Below are positions 17,024-26,014 of a stretch of DNA of 64,000 nucleotides, piece by piece (the first letter of the stretch is position 1; the number at the start of each line of letters is the position of its first letter). This DNA is from UBA4427 sp045106235. Its GTDB lineage: Bacteria; Myxococcota_A; UBA9160; UBA4427. The stretch is taken from NCBI GenBank assembly GCA_045106235.1, contig JBGCEJ010000008.1:62001-126000 (forward strand), given 5' to 3'. The position numbers were made by a program, and so were the translations under genes. The notes beneath the pieces were generated by a model. The model was not told where the DNA came from. It saw nothing but the letters and a program-made list of their open reading frames with translations, and searched no databases.

Positions 17024-17689
17024 ATGTCGGAAACGTCGCATTCTTCGTCGCTGAGCGCCTTGTTGGTACTCCCTCTTCTTCTGCTTGGCTTGCTGAGCGG
17101 ATGTGATCGCAATATCGAGCCTTATCAGGCGGGTGAGGAGCCGAGCCCGCCGGATCTGGCGCGGATCTTTCCGGACGCGCCGAGCGGGCCCGGGTCTGCG
17201 GGGCCGGGGGCCTCGGGAATGGGCGCGGCAGCGGGGGCCGGAAGCGGCACGGGGACGCGTGGCAATACGGCGGGCCTGCCGGACCGGACGGCGCTGCCCC
17301 CGAGTCGTGCGGAAGGATCAGCGACGGCGGCGGCGAGTTCTTCCGCGCCTCCGATTTCGGGTGAGATTCGGCTCGCAGAGAATCTCGCGATGGCGCGGCC
17401 CGACGGCGGTGTACTTTTCGTGATTGCGCGACCTCAAGGCGCCCGGGGCGGGCCGCCGCTTGCGGTGCTGCGCATTCCGAACCCGAGCTTTCCTCTCGAC
17501 TTCACAATCGGTCCGGAGGACGTGATGATTCCGAGTATGCGCTTTGCGGGGGCGATCTCGCTTTCGGCGCGGCTTGACGCGGACGGAAATGCGATGACGC
17601 GGGGTGCTGGGGATATTTCGAGCGAGACGAAAGAGCCGCTTTCGCCGGGTGATGCGGGCGTGACGCTCTTGTTGTCGGAGCGCAGCTAG
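17024..17689 (+). CDS. Lipoprotein carrying only the CcmI/CcmH C-terminal Ig-like domain
   Basis: The N-terminus is a lipoprotein signal (VLPLLLLGLLSG then C, lipobox LLSGC) so the protein should be anchored in the envelope. A Gly/Ala/Ser/Pro linker of about 80 residues follows. The last 95 residues (VFVIARPQGARGGPPLAVLR, then FTIGPEDVMIPSM and LSARLDADGNAMTRGAGD) match the C-terminal beta domain of the cytochrome c biogenesis protein CcmI/CcmH(III), which normally follows a TPR region. No TPR or other ccm gene is nearby. ATG 17024 is preferred; a GTG nine bases upstream is an alternative, and neither has a good Shine-Dalgarno. Confidence 0.65.
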   Translation: MSETSHSSSLSALLVLPLLLLGLLSGCDRNIEPYQAGEEPSPPDLARIFPDAPSGPGSAGPGASGMGAAAGAGSGTGTRGNTAGLPDRTALPPSRAEGSATAAASSSAPPISGEIRLAENLAMARPDGGVLFVIARPQGARGGPPLAVLRIPNPSFPLDFTIGPEDVMIPSMRFAGAISLSARLDADGNAMTRGAGDISSETKEPLSPGDAGVTLLLSERS

Positions 17690-17705
17690 CGACGCATTTC
17701 AGATG

Positions 17706-19799
17706 TTAGTTCTCATCTGGCGGCGGCTGAGAGCTGAGTGCGTCGAGCATATCCAGCGCTTCCCGCGTACCGGCGACGATGACGTTATCCCCTTCGACGA
17801 GTACGTCTTCGCCGTGGGGGACGCGGAGCTGCGAGTCGCCCGCGGCCATCTTGGAGCGCACCAACAGGACTTGGACCCCGACGCGTTCGCGCAGCGTCAG
17901 CTGGCGCAGCGTCCGCCCCGTCACGTGGGGCGGGGCCATGATTTCACGCAGCTGGTATCCGTCGCCTAGCTCCACCGTTTGACCGGATCCCGCGGCGCCG
18001 AGGCCGGTATGGAATCCGCCGGCAAGGTCGCGGCGAATCTGTTCTTGGTTGCTCGCTTCGATGACATCCTTTTCGCGCACCGTTCCCACGAGACTCTTTC
18101 GGTCCGCTGCGTCGACGACGGCGATTTCATCCACTTCCGTTGTGCTGAAGATCTTCATCACAACGGAAAGGTCGGCGGCGTCGGTGATGGTGGGGTGGCT
18201 CGTGTCGACGAGATCGCCCGCGACGACGACATGCTGCAGCGTGTCCTGGTCGTAAATCAGCCGTCGCAGTTCGGCGAGTGAGATGGCGCCGAGATGGTCA
18301 CCGTTCGGGCTCTCGACATAGAACTGGCTATGGGGGCTTGTGACGACGAGGTCGAGCACGGTTCGAAAATTGGCAGAAGCGGGCAGGACGTCGGGGTCGC
18401 GCACCATCACATCTCGGACGTAGAGGCCCTTTAACACGTTGGGATCGAGGGCTTCGTGAATGTCGATGCCTTGGCGGCGAAGCTTGGTGGTGTAGATCGA
18501 ATCGCGGTAGAGGAGCTGTGAGACCAGGGTGCTGATCACGCAGGCCGTCATCAAGGCCGGGATAATGTCGATGGTCTGGGTGAGTTCGAAGATGATGATG
18601 ATCGCGGAGATGGGCGCGTGGGTCGCTGCGGCGACGACAGCGCCCATTGTGACGAGGGCGTAGGCGCCGGAGCTGCCCGTCGCGCCCGGGAAATAGTCTT
18701 CGACCAGGGTGCCGACCACGCCGCCCGCCATCGCGCCAAGGAAGAGCGAGGGGGCGAAGACGCCGCCGGAGCCGCCGGAGCCGATCGTAATAGAGGTCGC
18801 GAGGATTTTTGCGAAAACCAGAACCGCCATCAGGACGAGGGGGAGGTTGCCTTCGAGGGCGCCGCCGATCGTGGTGTAACCGACTCCGTAAATGTTAGGC
18901 AGCCAGAGTGCGATGATGCCCACGAGTGCGCCACCGACGGCAGCGCGGGACCATTCAGGAAGAGGGGTCTTGGCGAAGAGATCTTCGGAAAGGGAGAGCG
19001 TTCGGATGAAGGCTACGGCGACCAGTCCTGCGACGATGCCCGCGGCCATATAGGGCAGGAGTTCGAAGGGGCTGACGATTTCGTAGTCCGGGACAATGAA
19101 CGCGGGGTGGTTGCCGACGGCATAACGTGTCAGCACGGAAGCGACGACGGAGCTGATCACGATGGGCGTGAACTGGGTGACGGCAAAATCACCGACGATG
19201 ATCTCGGCGGCGAAGATGGCGCCAGCGATGGGCGCATTGAAGGTCGCGGAAATACCTGCCGCGGCACCGCAACCGACGAGGGTACGCACGCCCGCGGTAT
19301 TCAGCTTGAGCCATTGGCCGACGGTCGAGCCGAAGGCCGAACCGATCTGAACGATCGGCCCTTCGCGGCCGACGGAGCCGCCCGTTCCGATTGAAATCGC
19401 GGAGGCGACGGCCTTCACGCCGACGATCCGAGCCCGGATCACCCCGCCTCGGATCGCGACGGCCTTCATGACCTCGGGAATGCCGTGTCCTCGCGCTTCG
19501 CGGGCAAAAAAGTAGATCATCGGTCCAACGAGCAGGCCGCCCACGGCAGGGATCGCAATGCGCCAATACCAGGCGAGCTCTCGGGCGACGTCGAGAGGAT
19601 CGTGTGTTTCCGCCGCGAGGCCTTCCTCGAAGACCGCAGCGACGCCCTCTGTTCCTTCGAAGGCGAAGCCTTGGATCAGGCGAATCAACAGTCGGAACAG
19701 CACGGCGCCGATCGCGCCGGCGAGACCGACGAAGACCGCCGCGACGACCATGAAGAGATGACCGCCGCGCTCGAAGAGCTCGTTCCGGCGCTCGCTCAT
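17706..19799 (-). CDS. ClC-family chloride channel/transporter with CBS pair and TrkA-C domain
   Basis: This is a 697-residue ClC protein. The signature loops are GHGIPEVMKAV, GREGPIVQIGSAFGS (with the gating glutamate) and GSGGSGGVFAPSLFLGAMAGG; about 400 residues of membrane helices carry them. A CBS pair follows (VRDVMVRDPDVLPAS and VVAGDLVDTSHPTITDAADL regions), and the C-terminus (REIMAPPHVTGRTLRQLTLRERVGVQVLLVR onward) is a TrkA-C/RCK_C domain, which could bind a nucleotide or ion and gate transport. ATG 19799 is chosen because the longer frame runs into the divergent Nudix gene; an in-frame GTG at 19826 is possible. Whether it is a channel or a Cl-/H+ exchanger cannot be settled by eye. 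Confidence 0.9.
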   Translation of the reverse strand: MSERRNELFERGGHLFMVVAAVFVGLAGAIGAVLFRLLIRLIQGFAFEGTEGVAAVFEEGLAAETHDPLDVARELAWYWRIAIPAVGGLLVGPMIYFFAREARGHGIPEVMKAVAIRGGVIRARIVGVKAVASAISIGTGGSVGREGPIVQIGSAFGSTVGQWLKLNTAGVRTLVGCGAAAGISATFNAPIAGAIFAAEIIVGDFAVTQFTPIVISSVVASVLTRYAVGNHPAFIVPDYEIVSPFELLPYMAAGIVAGLVAVAFIRTLSLSEDLFAKTPLPEWSRAAVGGALVGIIALWLPNIYGVGYTTIGGALEGNLPLVLMAVLVFAKILATSITIGSGGSGGVFAPSLFLGAMAGGVVGTLVEDYFPGATGSSGAYALVTMGAVVAAATHAPISAIIIIFELTQTIDIIPALMTACVISTLVSQLLYRDSIYTTKLRRQGIDIHEALDPNVLKGLYVRDVMVRDPDVLPASANFRTVLDLVVTSPHSQFYVESPNGDHLGAISLAELRRLIYDQDTLQHVVVAGDLVDTSHPTITDAADLSVVMKIFSTTEVDEIAVVDAADRKSLVGTVREKDVIEASNQEQIRRDLAGGFHTGLGAAGSGQTVELGDGYQLREIMAPPHVTGRTLRQLTLRERVGVQVLLVRSKMAAGDSQLRVPHGEDVLVEGDNVIVAGTREALDMLDALSSQPPPDEN

Positions 19800-19894
19800 G
19801 GTGCTGTCTGCCGAATTCGGATTCACGGTCGGGTCGCCTTCGAGTGGGGCGGCAGCGTAGCATTCCACTCGCCACTTCGTGGTAGGCTTGCGCG

Positions 19895-20458
19895 ATGAAT
19901 CCAAACCAACCTAAGCCCTGGCGCGTCCTTGCGGACGAACATCTCCAACATTGCAAGGTCTTCGATGTCCACCGTTCGACGATGCAGTCGCCGACCGCGG
20001 GTACCGAGCATCCCTTCTTCCGCATCGAGTCCGCGGACTGGGTCAACGTCGTCGCACTCACGCCGGAAGAGGATCTGGTGATGGTGCGACAATTCCGTCA
20101 GGGATCCCGAGAAGTGACGCTTGAGATTCCTGGTGGCATCGTCGATCCCGGGGAATCGCCGGAAGTTGCGGGCGCGCGGGAGCTTCTCGAGGAAACGGGT
20201 TACGCGGCGGGGCGGATCGTCCCCCTCGGTTCAGTCAACCCGAACCCGGCGCTCTTCACGAATCGCGTGCATATGCAGGTCGCGCTCGACTGCAAAGAAG
20301 TGGCCGCGATTCAAAACGGCCCTACGGAAGAGACAATGGTCGAGCTTCTCCCGCATGCGGAGGTGTGGGGTGCCCTCGATCGGGGTGAAATCGATCATGC
20401 GCTCGTTCACGCCGCGCTCTTCGCCTTCGAACGCTGGCGTGCGAGTGGGGCGGGCTGA
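19895..20458 (+). CDS. Nudix hydrolase, ADP-ribose pyrophosphatase-like
   Basis: This 187-residue Nudix protein probably hydrolyses ADP-ribose or another nucleoside diphosphate derivative. The Nudix box GX5EX7REUXEEXGU is complete as GGIVDPGESPEVAGARELLEETGY (positions about 84-107). The preceding segment VNVVALTPEEDLVMVRQFR and the downstream proline motif NPALFTNRVHM resemble ADP-ribose pyrophosphatases of the NudF type. It diverges from the ClC gene by 95 bp and converges on the CbiX-like gene, with a GC-rich palindrome between the stops. Confidence 0.85.
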   Translation: MNPNQPKPWRVLADEHLQHCKVFDVHRSTMQSPTAGTEHPFFRIESADWVNVVALTPEEDLVMVRQFRQGSREVTLEIPGGIVDPGESPEVAGARELLEETGYAAGRIVPLGSVNPNPALFTNRVHMQVALDCKEVAAIQNGPTEETMVELLPHAEVWGALDRGEIDHALVHAALFAFERWRASGAG

Positions 20459-20476
20459 GTCGAGCACCGCCGGCGG

Positions 20477-20490
20477 GGCCCGCGCGGGCC
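20477..20490. terminator. GC palindrome between convergent genes
   Basis: GGCCCGCGCGGGCC is a perfect 14-base palindrome, extended to CCGGC-GGGCCCGCGCGGGCC-GG, 19 bp after the Nudix stop and nine bp before the CbiX stop. It has no U-tract on either strand but stands in the only gap between convergent genes. It could act as a bidirectional, factor-assisted terminator. Confidence 0.35.
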
Positions 20491-20498
20491 GGTAGCTA

Positions 20499-20888
20499 TT
20501 AGAGACTCTGCGCCTCGTGGTCCTGCATGCGGTCGAGCACGATATCGACCAGGCGAGGATCATCGCCCAGGGGCTTTGTCGTCTGGATGCAGATTTCCGG
20601 ATGCCGTGCCCGAGCCTCATCGAGGAGTTCGGGAATCGTTTCGCGGATGTGGTAGCCGTGGCCCAAAAAATGGAGGTGGACGAGAATCTCCCGAGCGCCT
20701 TGTTCGACGAGGTGGTCGATGCCGATAGCGAAGCCGGGTTCCGAGAGTTCCATGTGGGCGTGGGTGACGATCCAGTCGGGTCGCTTTGAGGCGACGCCCG
20801 CCGCGAACTCCGCAAAGCGCTGGTTGGCGGATTCGCTGCGCGTGCCGTGATCGACAATCAGCAGAGCTCTTCGGGCAGGTGCGTTCAC
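20499..20888 (-). CDS. CbiX/SirB-like chelatase family protein
   Basis: This 129-residue protein has the single-domain form of sirohydrochlorin cobalt- or ferrochelatases (CbiX, SirB). The metal-binding histidines are in LLIVDHGTRSES near the start and in HLHFLGHGYHIRETIPE about 65 residues later, matching the family. The start is taken as the GTG at 20888 because GGAGG lies seven bases upstream; a GTG 30 bases further upstream lacks one and overlaps the ferredoxin stop. No other tetrapyrrole gene is nearby, so the substrate is unproven. The ferredoxin gene lies just upstream on the same strand. Confidence 0.75.
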   Translation of the reverse strand: MNAPARRALLIVDHGTRSESANQRFAEFAAGVASKRPDWIVTHAHMELSEPGFAIGIDHLVEQGAREILVHLHFLGHGYHIRETIPELLDEARARHPEICIQTTKPLGDDPRLVDIVLDRMQDHEAQSL

Positions 20889-20914
20889 GGTCGGGCCTCC
20901 TTGTTCTTCACCCT

Positions 20915-21208
20915 TCACCAGTAGCGCGCGCGACAGGTTAGATCGCTTTTAGGGCGCACCCGGCAGGCGAGTCGGAGTTCAGGGTCGATTCGGTTGCGCG
21001 CCTTGATGCGCGTCTCACGTTCGGTCTCGGCCTCGAGCGTCTCGGCGCCCTCAAGGATTTCGAGGCCGCATCGTGCACAGGCCCCGTTTTCACTGCAGGC
21101 GCTGGCGACGGGGAGGCCAGCCGCCAGAGCCGCCTGGAGAAGTGTCATTTCCTCGGCTTCGATTTCAATCGATCGGTTCGAGGGTTTGAATCGGATTTCG
21201 CATCGCAT
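20915..21208 (-). CDS. 2Fe-2S ferredoxin (plant/adrenodoxin-like fold)
   Basis: This 97-residue protein is a small [2Fe-2S] electron carrier. The cluster ligands are in CSENGACARC (CX5CX2C, C38, C44, C47) with the fourth in RLACRV near residue 81. It may donate electrons to an unknown partner; the CbiX-like gene 26 bp downstream on the same strand is the only neighbour in the unit. The C-terminus after the fourth Cys is short. The gap of 190 bp to the divergent CinA-like gene would hold its promoter. Confidence 0.85.
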   Translation of the reverse strand: MRCEIRFKPSNRSIEIEAEEMTLLQAALAAGLPVASACSENGACARCGLEILEGAETLEAETERETRIKARNRIDPELRLACRVRPKSDLTCRARYW

Positions 21209-21398
21209 GTCGGCCAGAGTTTAGACGGCACGCGCCTTCTATGTATTCCTGTGGGGGGATTCTTTCAGCGAGACCCGGAATTTGCCCTTTTACTGCCGGG
21301 CTACGCAAGGATCTCACGCCGCCAGATCGCCCCACAGATTCGGCGGCCCTGGAAGACTCTCCCTTGGAGCCACGCGCGGCTGGGTTAAGTTCTGGGGC

Positions 21399-22124
21399 AT
21401 GTCGACAGCGTCGCTTCTCGTCATCGGAAATGAGATTCTTTCGGGCAAGGTTCAAGATACGAACTCGCCCTTCCTCGCTATTGAGCTTCGCAAGCTCGGT
21501 GTCGAGCTGGAACGCATCCTGACCATTCCCGACATCATTGAAACGATCGCCGCGGAAACGCGGTCGATGTCCGCGGCCTACGATTTCGTTTTTACTTCCG
21601 GCGGAATCGGTCCGACCCATGACGATCTGACGATGGACGGCATTGCGGCGGCCTTCGATCGCGAGATCGTGATGAACCAGTCGATGGTGGACCGGATGGA
21701 GCGGTACTCGGAAAAGCCCATCAACGATGCCATGAAAAAGATGGCCTTGATTCCGGAAGGTGCCGAAGTTTTGGATGTTGGCGGGCTTTGGTTCCCGGTT
21801 GTCGTCGTCGAGAACGTTCATATCTTCCCCGGCATTCCTGAGCTCTTCGAGAAGAAATTTCATTCCATTCGCGACCGCTTCGCCGGTGTGCCCTTCCATT
21901 TGCAGAAGGTGTACGTACGCGAGAATGAGAGTGATATCGCGGATATCTTGAACGATCTGCTCAAGGAATTTCCGCAGTTGATGTTAGGCTCATATCCGCG
22001 CATCAACGAAGAAGAATACCGAGTCATGCTCACGCTTGAGTCTCGTGACGCGGACTACTTGAAGCGTTCGATGGACATGTTGACCCGCGACCTGCCCGAG
22101 GGCGCGATCTTTAAGATCGAATAA
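21399..22124 (+). CDS. CinA-like / molybdopterin-binding-domain protein
   Basis: This 241-residue protein has the MoaB/Mog-like domain found at the N-terminus of CinA and in FAD-pyrophosphatase-like proteins. Typical features are VIGNEILSGKVQDTNSPFLA, FVFTSGGIGPTHDDLTMDGI and the FPGIPELFEKKFH segment. The amidohydrolase half of CinA is missing. ATG 21399 was chosen because the family's first strand begins a few residues later; a longer in-frame extension upstream has no homology. Possible roles are nucleotide or pterin hydrolysis, unproven. The next gene begins three bases after the stop. Confidence 0.8.
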   Translation: MSTASLLVIGNEILSGKVQDTNSPFLAIELRKLGVELERILTIPDIIETIAAETRSMSAAYDFVFTSGGIGPTHDDLTMDGIAAAFDREIVMNQSMVDRMERYSEKPINDAMKKMALIPEGAEVLDVGGLWFPVVVVENVHIFPGIPELFEKKFHSIRDRFAGVPFHLQKVYVRENESDIADILNDLLKEFPQLMLGSYPRINEEEYRVMLTLESRDADYLKRSMDMLTRDLPEGAIFKIE

Positions 22125-22127
22125 CAC

Positions 22128-22535
22128 GTGCTCGCATTCGTTCATCCGGCTTGGATGGTGCTGACGCTTGTCGTCGCCCTTCGGACTGCAAAGCTCGGAC
22201 TCGATATTCGCCGGCTTCGCGCGCGATCGGCGCGCGTGGGGAAGGATCTTCGGGAAGCGCATCTCCGCTTCGGTCGGCTCGCGATGATTCTGGTTTGGGT
22301 GGGTTTCGCGATGGGACCGGTTTCCATGCTGCTTTTTCGCGAGCGCGCCGCTTTCGATAGTTTTCACGGCATCTTGGGCGTGATCGTCTTGGGGCTTTTT
22401 AGCTGGACGGGTTGGACCGGGCGCGCCCTGTCTCGGGGCGATCAGGAGGTCCGTGGCATTCATCGCCTAGGGGCAGCCGCGAGCTTAGGGGCAGCGCTCT
22501 TGTCTGCGGTTGCGGGGTTCACGCTTCTGCCTTGA
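22128..22535 (+). CDS. Four-helix membrane protein, DUF4079/cytochrome b561-like
   Basis: This 135-residue protein, starting at GTG, has four hydrophobic segments (about residues 7-25, 48-68, 78-98 and 112-133). Histidines at HP (6-7), REAHLRF (near 45), DSFHGILG (near 78) and GIHRLGAA (near 108) fall at helix ends, as in b561-type or DUF4079 proteins that bind two hemes. I infer possible heme binding, but no clear family motif proves it. It follows the CinA-like gene by three bases and is probably co-transcribed. Confidence 0.5.
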   Translation: MLAFVHPAWMVLTLVVALRTAKLGLDIRRLRARSARVGKDLREAHLRFGRLAMILVWVGFAMGPVSMLLFRERAAFDSFHGILGVIVLGLFSWTGWTGRALSRGDQEVRGIHRLGAAASLGAALLSAVAGFTLLP

Positions 22536-22681
22536 GGCGGTGAGTTGGGTGGCTAGGGTGGATAGAGTTGGGCGCGCGGTCAGGGACAGCCAGCCGACTT
22601 CACGCTAGGCTAATCGCACGCGCCCGCAGATGGTTAGGTCCCCGGCTAAGCCCGGCTAGGGCCTCATCAAGGAGTTTTCCT

Positions 22682-23110
22682 TTGGAACCCGCGCGAAGAT
22701 TTCTCGAGTATGCCGCCGCCTTCGAGAAGGCCTACGAGGACGATGACTGGTCCCAGCTCGAGCCGTATTTTACCGAAGACGCCGTCTATTCCGTGACGGG
22801 CGAGCCTCCGCTTGGAGGCGAATGGGTGGGGCGAGACGCCGTGCTCCGGCAATTTAACGATGTGGTCAACGAACTCGATCGAAGATTTGAGAACCGGCTG
22901 ACCGAGATCGTTGGGGCACCGAAAATCGGCGAGGGCACGATCGAGTTCGAGTGGCGCGGCACGTACAGCACAGCAGGGGAGGCTGACCTCGTCTTCGGCG
23001 GTACAGAGCACGCGACTTTTTCGGGAGACCGGATCGCTCGCCTCGTCGACACGATGGAAGAAGGCGCCGACCAGCGAATCCAAGCTTGGCTAGCGGAAAA
23101 TCCGGCCTAA
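22682..23110 (+). CDS. SnoaL/NTF2-like protein
   Basis: This 142-residue protein has the small cone-shaped NTF2-like fold of SnoaL proteins: an N-terminal helix with LEYAAAFEKAYEDDDWSQLEPYFTEDAVYSV, followed by GEWVGRDAVLRQFNDVV and a beta sheet. Such proteins are often small enzymes (isomerases, cyclases, dehydratases) or binding proteins. The substrate is not predictable. TTG 22682 is supported by AAGGAG seven bases upstream; an in-frame extension upstream is Arg-rich and spurious. It converges on aroC. Confidence 0.75.
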   Translation: MEPARRFLEYAAAFEKAYEDDDWSQLEPYFTEDAVYSVTGEPPLGGEWVGRDAVLRQFNDVVNELDRRFENRLTEIVGAPKIGEGTIEFEWRGTYSTAGEADLVFGGTEHATFSGDRIARLVDTMEEGADQRIQAWLAENPA

Positions 23111-23139
23111 CACGATCGCTGCAGCTGAGTGGAGCGCCG

Positions 23140-24237
23140 CTATTCCATCGCGGGGAGGATATCGATCGCGCGCTGGCGGAGGAGGTGGTCCGCCAAGGTC
23201 AGGCAGACCATTGCCTCGACCATCGGGACCGCGCGGGGCAGGACGCAGGGGTCATGACGCCCGCCGGCTTCGAGGGTGACGGCTTCGCCATCCCGGTTCA
23301 CGGTTTGCTGCGCCGCGCGAATTGTGGCGGTGGGCTTGAAGGCGATGCGGAGATTGATCGATTCTCCGTTGCTGATGCCGCCCTGGATGCCGCCGGATCG
23401 GTTCGAGGCGGTCCGCGTTCGTCCGTCTGCGTCCGTCACGAAGGCATCGTTATGCTGGCTGCCGGTGAGCGAGGTGCCGCCGAAACCAGAGCCGATTTCG
23501 AAACCTTTTGCCGCAGGGAGCGACATCATGGCTTTGGCTAGGTCGGCTTCGAGCTTGTCGAAGACGGGATCCCCAAGGCCGACGGGTACGCGCCGTGCAA
23601 CGCATTCGACCACGCCGCCCACAGAGTCCCCCTTGCGCCGTAGATCGTCGATCAGCTGATACATTTTTTCCGCGGCGTCCGTGTCGGGGCATCGGACATC
23701 ATTCGAATCGATCTCGGCGAGGGTCACCGTTTCGGGATCGACCTTCGAATCAATCTCCTGCACCCGGCGCACCCAGCTGAGGACTTCGATGCCGGCGACT
23801 TCATGAAGGAGTTTGCGCGCGATGGCCCCCGCGGCGACGCGACCGATCGTTTCCCGAGCGCTGGCCCGACCGCCGCCCTGCCAGTTTCGAATTCCGTATT
23901 TCGCCTCGGTGGTGTAGTCCGCGTGGGAGGGGCGGTAGAGATCGCGCATGTCTTCATAGGCGCTCGGGCGGGCGTCCTTGTTTCGGACCGCAATGGCGAT
24001 GGGGGAGCCGATCGTGCGGCCTTCGAAAACGCCTGAGAGGATTTCGGCCTGGTCGGCTTCTTGGCGCGGGGTGGTGAGGACGCTCTGGCCCGGCTTTCGG
24101 CGATCGAGATCGCGCTGAATCTCCGCGACGTCGATTTCGAGCCGAGGCGGGCAGCCTTCGAGCACGACGCCAACGCCCCCGCCGTGGGATTCGCCGAAAG
24201 TCGAAATTCGAAATAGCTGGCCGTATACGCTGCCCAT
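23140..24237 (-). CDS. aroC: Chorismate synthase
   Basis: This 365-residue protein makes chorismate from EPSP using reduced FMN, the last step of the shikimate pathway. The start MGSVYGQLFRISTFGESHGG, the RPSHADYTTEAKYGIRN and QGGGRASARETIGRVAAGAIA segments and EIGSGFGGTSLTGSQHND are the family signatures. Its length is typical. It is alone on the minus strand, separated from the SnoaL gene by 29 bp and from the histidine kinase by a 254-bp divergent gap. Confidence 0.97.
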   Translation of the reverse strand: MGSVYGQLFRISTFGESHGGGVGVVLEGCPPRLEIDVAEIQRDLDRRKPGQSVLTTPRQEADQAEILSGVFEGRTIGSPIAIAVRNKDARPSAYEDMRDLYRPSHADYTTEAKYGIRNWQGGGRASARETIGRVAAGAIARKLLHEVAGIEVLSWVRRVQEIDSKVDPETVTLAEIDSNDVRCPDTDAAEKMYQLIDDLRRKGDSVGGVVECVARRVPVGLGDPVFDKLEADLAKAMMSLPAAKGFEIGSGFGGTSLTGSQHNDAFVTDADGRTRTASNRSGGIQGGISNGESINLRIAFKPTATIRAAQQTVNRDGEAVTLEAGGRHDPCVLPRAVPMVEAMVCLTLADHLLRQRAIDILPAME

Positions 24238-24491
24238 GGTTTGCCTTACTCCGGGTGGATCAGTGGGGTGAATCGGGGTCCGGTCCGGGCTGGGAGAATA
24301 CCGCTTGTGGGCGGGGCCTGCCGAATTCGGGTGAATCCCCCGGTTTCGACCGAGGGATCCCCGGGTAATCCCCGGTGATCCGGATTCTCATCAGGGTAGA
24401 AACGTAGAGGAATACTCAAGCTCGCCAGCGGCAACGTCGACAAGTTTTTCATGAGAACGGCTACGTGGGCCATGGGGACGAGGGTCGGGAA

Positions 24492-25877
24492 ATGTCGGTA
24501 GGTCAGATTGAGAGTGAGGTTGTAATCGGGACGCCGGGCGCTCAGGCGCGGACGGATGTCTCAGGGTGGCGCACGCCGCCTCGCGACGCCGCCTCGCGCG
24601 AAGCTGCCTTCGTTCAGCGTGTCGCAGCGCTGGCACCGGCGCTCGCCAGCCGGTCAGCGGAAGCCTGGTCGGACGCGGTCGATGACGCCCTGGAAACGCT
24701 GACCCTCGGACTGGACGCCGAATCCGCCGCATTTTACACCGCCGCCGCGCCCTGTTCGGAAAGCCTCACGTCCCCCTCTTCTTTTGCGAGGACTCGCGCG
24801 AGCCATCGTCAGGCGCGTCCCTTTCATCCTTGCGCCCGGGGGAATCGAAAACTCCCGGCCCAGTTCGACCTCGACCGCCTCCCCGAGCAGAGGCAGGCAA
24901 TTCTCTCAGGCCATGCGCAGCGTGTCTTCGTTCCGGATGTTGGGCTTTCCCTCGCGGGCATGGATGCGCTGCTGGTCGTGCCCTGTCTGGGATCGACGGG
25001 GCTGTATGGATTCTTCTTGGTCCGCTCCGGGTGGGCTACGCGCCGCGGCTCGGACTTGGTCCTGGCAAGCGCTTCCCTACTCGGTTCTGTGATGGCCTCC
25101 TTTTTGGAGCGGCATCGGCTTCAGGCCGAGCTCGCCGCTCGCCGCGACCGCCTCGAGCGAGCGGATCGCCTTGCGACGCTGGGCCAGGTCGCGAGCTCGG
25201 TCGCTCATGATTTCAACAACGTTCTCACGGTTATCGACGGGAACGCAGAGCTGCTCGAAATGATTTTGCCCGCGGATGCCAAGGGGCTGACCGAGGTGCA
25301 GGAAATCAGCGAAGCGGCGCAGCACGCAAGTCAGATGGTCGAGGAGATGCTCTCGTTTGCACGTCCGAAGGAGATGGAGACGGAGCGGGTCAGTCTCGCG
25401 AAACTCATTCATGGGCTCGAACGCATGACTAAGCGCGTCGCAGGAAATGGGATCGATGTCGATATCGATATTTCGCCTGACCTTCCGTGCATAGACCTCA
25501 ATCCGGGTCGCTTCGAACGTCTGCTGCTCAATTTGGCATCGAACGCCCGGGATGCCCAACCTGAGAATCGGCCGCGCCCTGGACGGTTTGCACTGTCTGC
25601 TGAGCGACTTCGCGTCGATTCTACGTCCGCCGGCGTTCCGAATGGGGAATACGTCTGTTTGCGAGTCGAGGACGATGGTTGCGGCATGGATGCATCGATT
25701 CGGGACAAGGTTTTCGAGCCCTTTTTCACGACAAAGCCGGAAGGCCAGGGGACCGGTCTGGGGCTTGCGACTTGCGCCGAGGTGATGCGTGAAGTGGGCG
25801 GGGCCGCTTTGATTGAGAGCGTTCCGGGCGAAGGCACCGCGTTCGAGCTCTTTTTCCCCGTCGCCGCCTCCGAATAG
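24492..25877 (+). CDS. Orphan sensor histidine kinase, GAF-like input
   Basis: This 461-residue kinase has an N-terminal GAF-like region (about 30-205) and a transmitter. The phosphorylated histidine is H239 in VAHDFNNVLTVI; the ATPase boxes are LLNLASNARDAQ (N), VEDDGCGMD (G1), FEPFFTTKPEGQG (F) and GLGLATCAE (G2). I see no membrane helix, so it is probably cytoplasmic. A coiled segment (LERHRLQAELAARRDRLERA) links sensor and kinase. No response regulator gene is adjacent. ATG 24492 is preferred over a GTG nine codons upstream because GAGGG lies within range. Confidence 0.88.
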   Translation: MSVGQIESEVVIGTPGAQARTDVSGWRTPPRDAASREAAFVQRVAALAPALASRSAEAWSDAVDDALETLTLGLDAESAAFYTAAAPCSESLTSPSSFARTRASHRQARPFHPCARGNRKLPAQFDLDRLPEQRQAILSGHAQRVFVPDVGLSLAGMDALLVVPCLGSTGLYGFFLVRSGWATRRGSDLVLASASLLGSVMASFLERHRLQAELAARRDRLERADRLATLGQVASSVAHDFNNVLTVIDGNAELLEMILPADAKGLTEVQEISEAAQHASQMVEEMLSFARPKEMETERVSLAKLIHGLERMTKRVAGNGIDVDIDISPDLPCIDLNPGRFERLLLNLASNARDAQPENRPRPGRFALSAERLRVDSTSAGVPNGEYVCLRVEDDGCGMDASIRDKVFEPFFTTKPEGQGTGLGLATCAEVMREVGGAALIESVPGEGTAFELFFPVAASE

Positions 25878-26014
25878 GCGATTCGCGCCGCGCCTTCCGC
25901 TCGGCGCCGCCATCCACACACAGCGAGATTTCGAAAAGCGTCTCTCCTCGTCGCTCCCGCGGCTTCGGATCGGTTAGATTTCCGAGACGCGGCGTGCCTT
26001 GCCAAGGAGTTTCG

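Noticed and set aside
24238..24491. Repeated CCCGG and CCGG runs between aroC and the kinase gene
   Set aside because: They look like ordinary GC-rich sequence with no regular unit.
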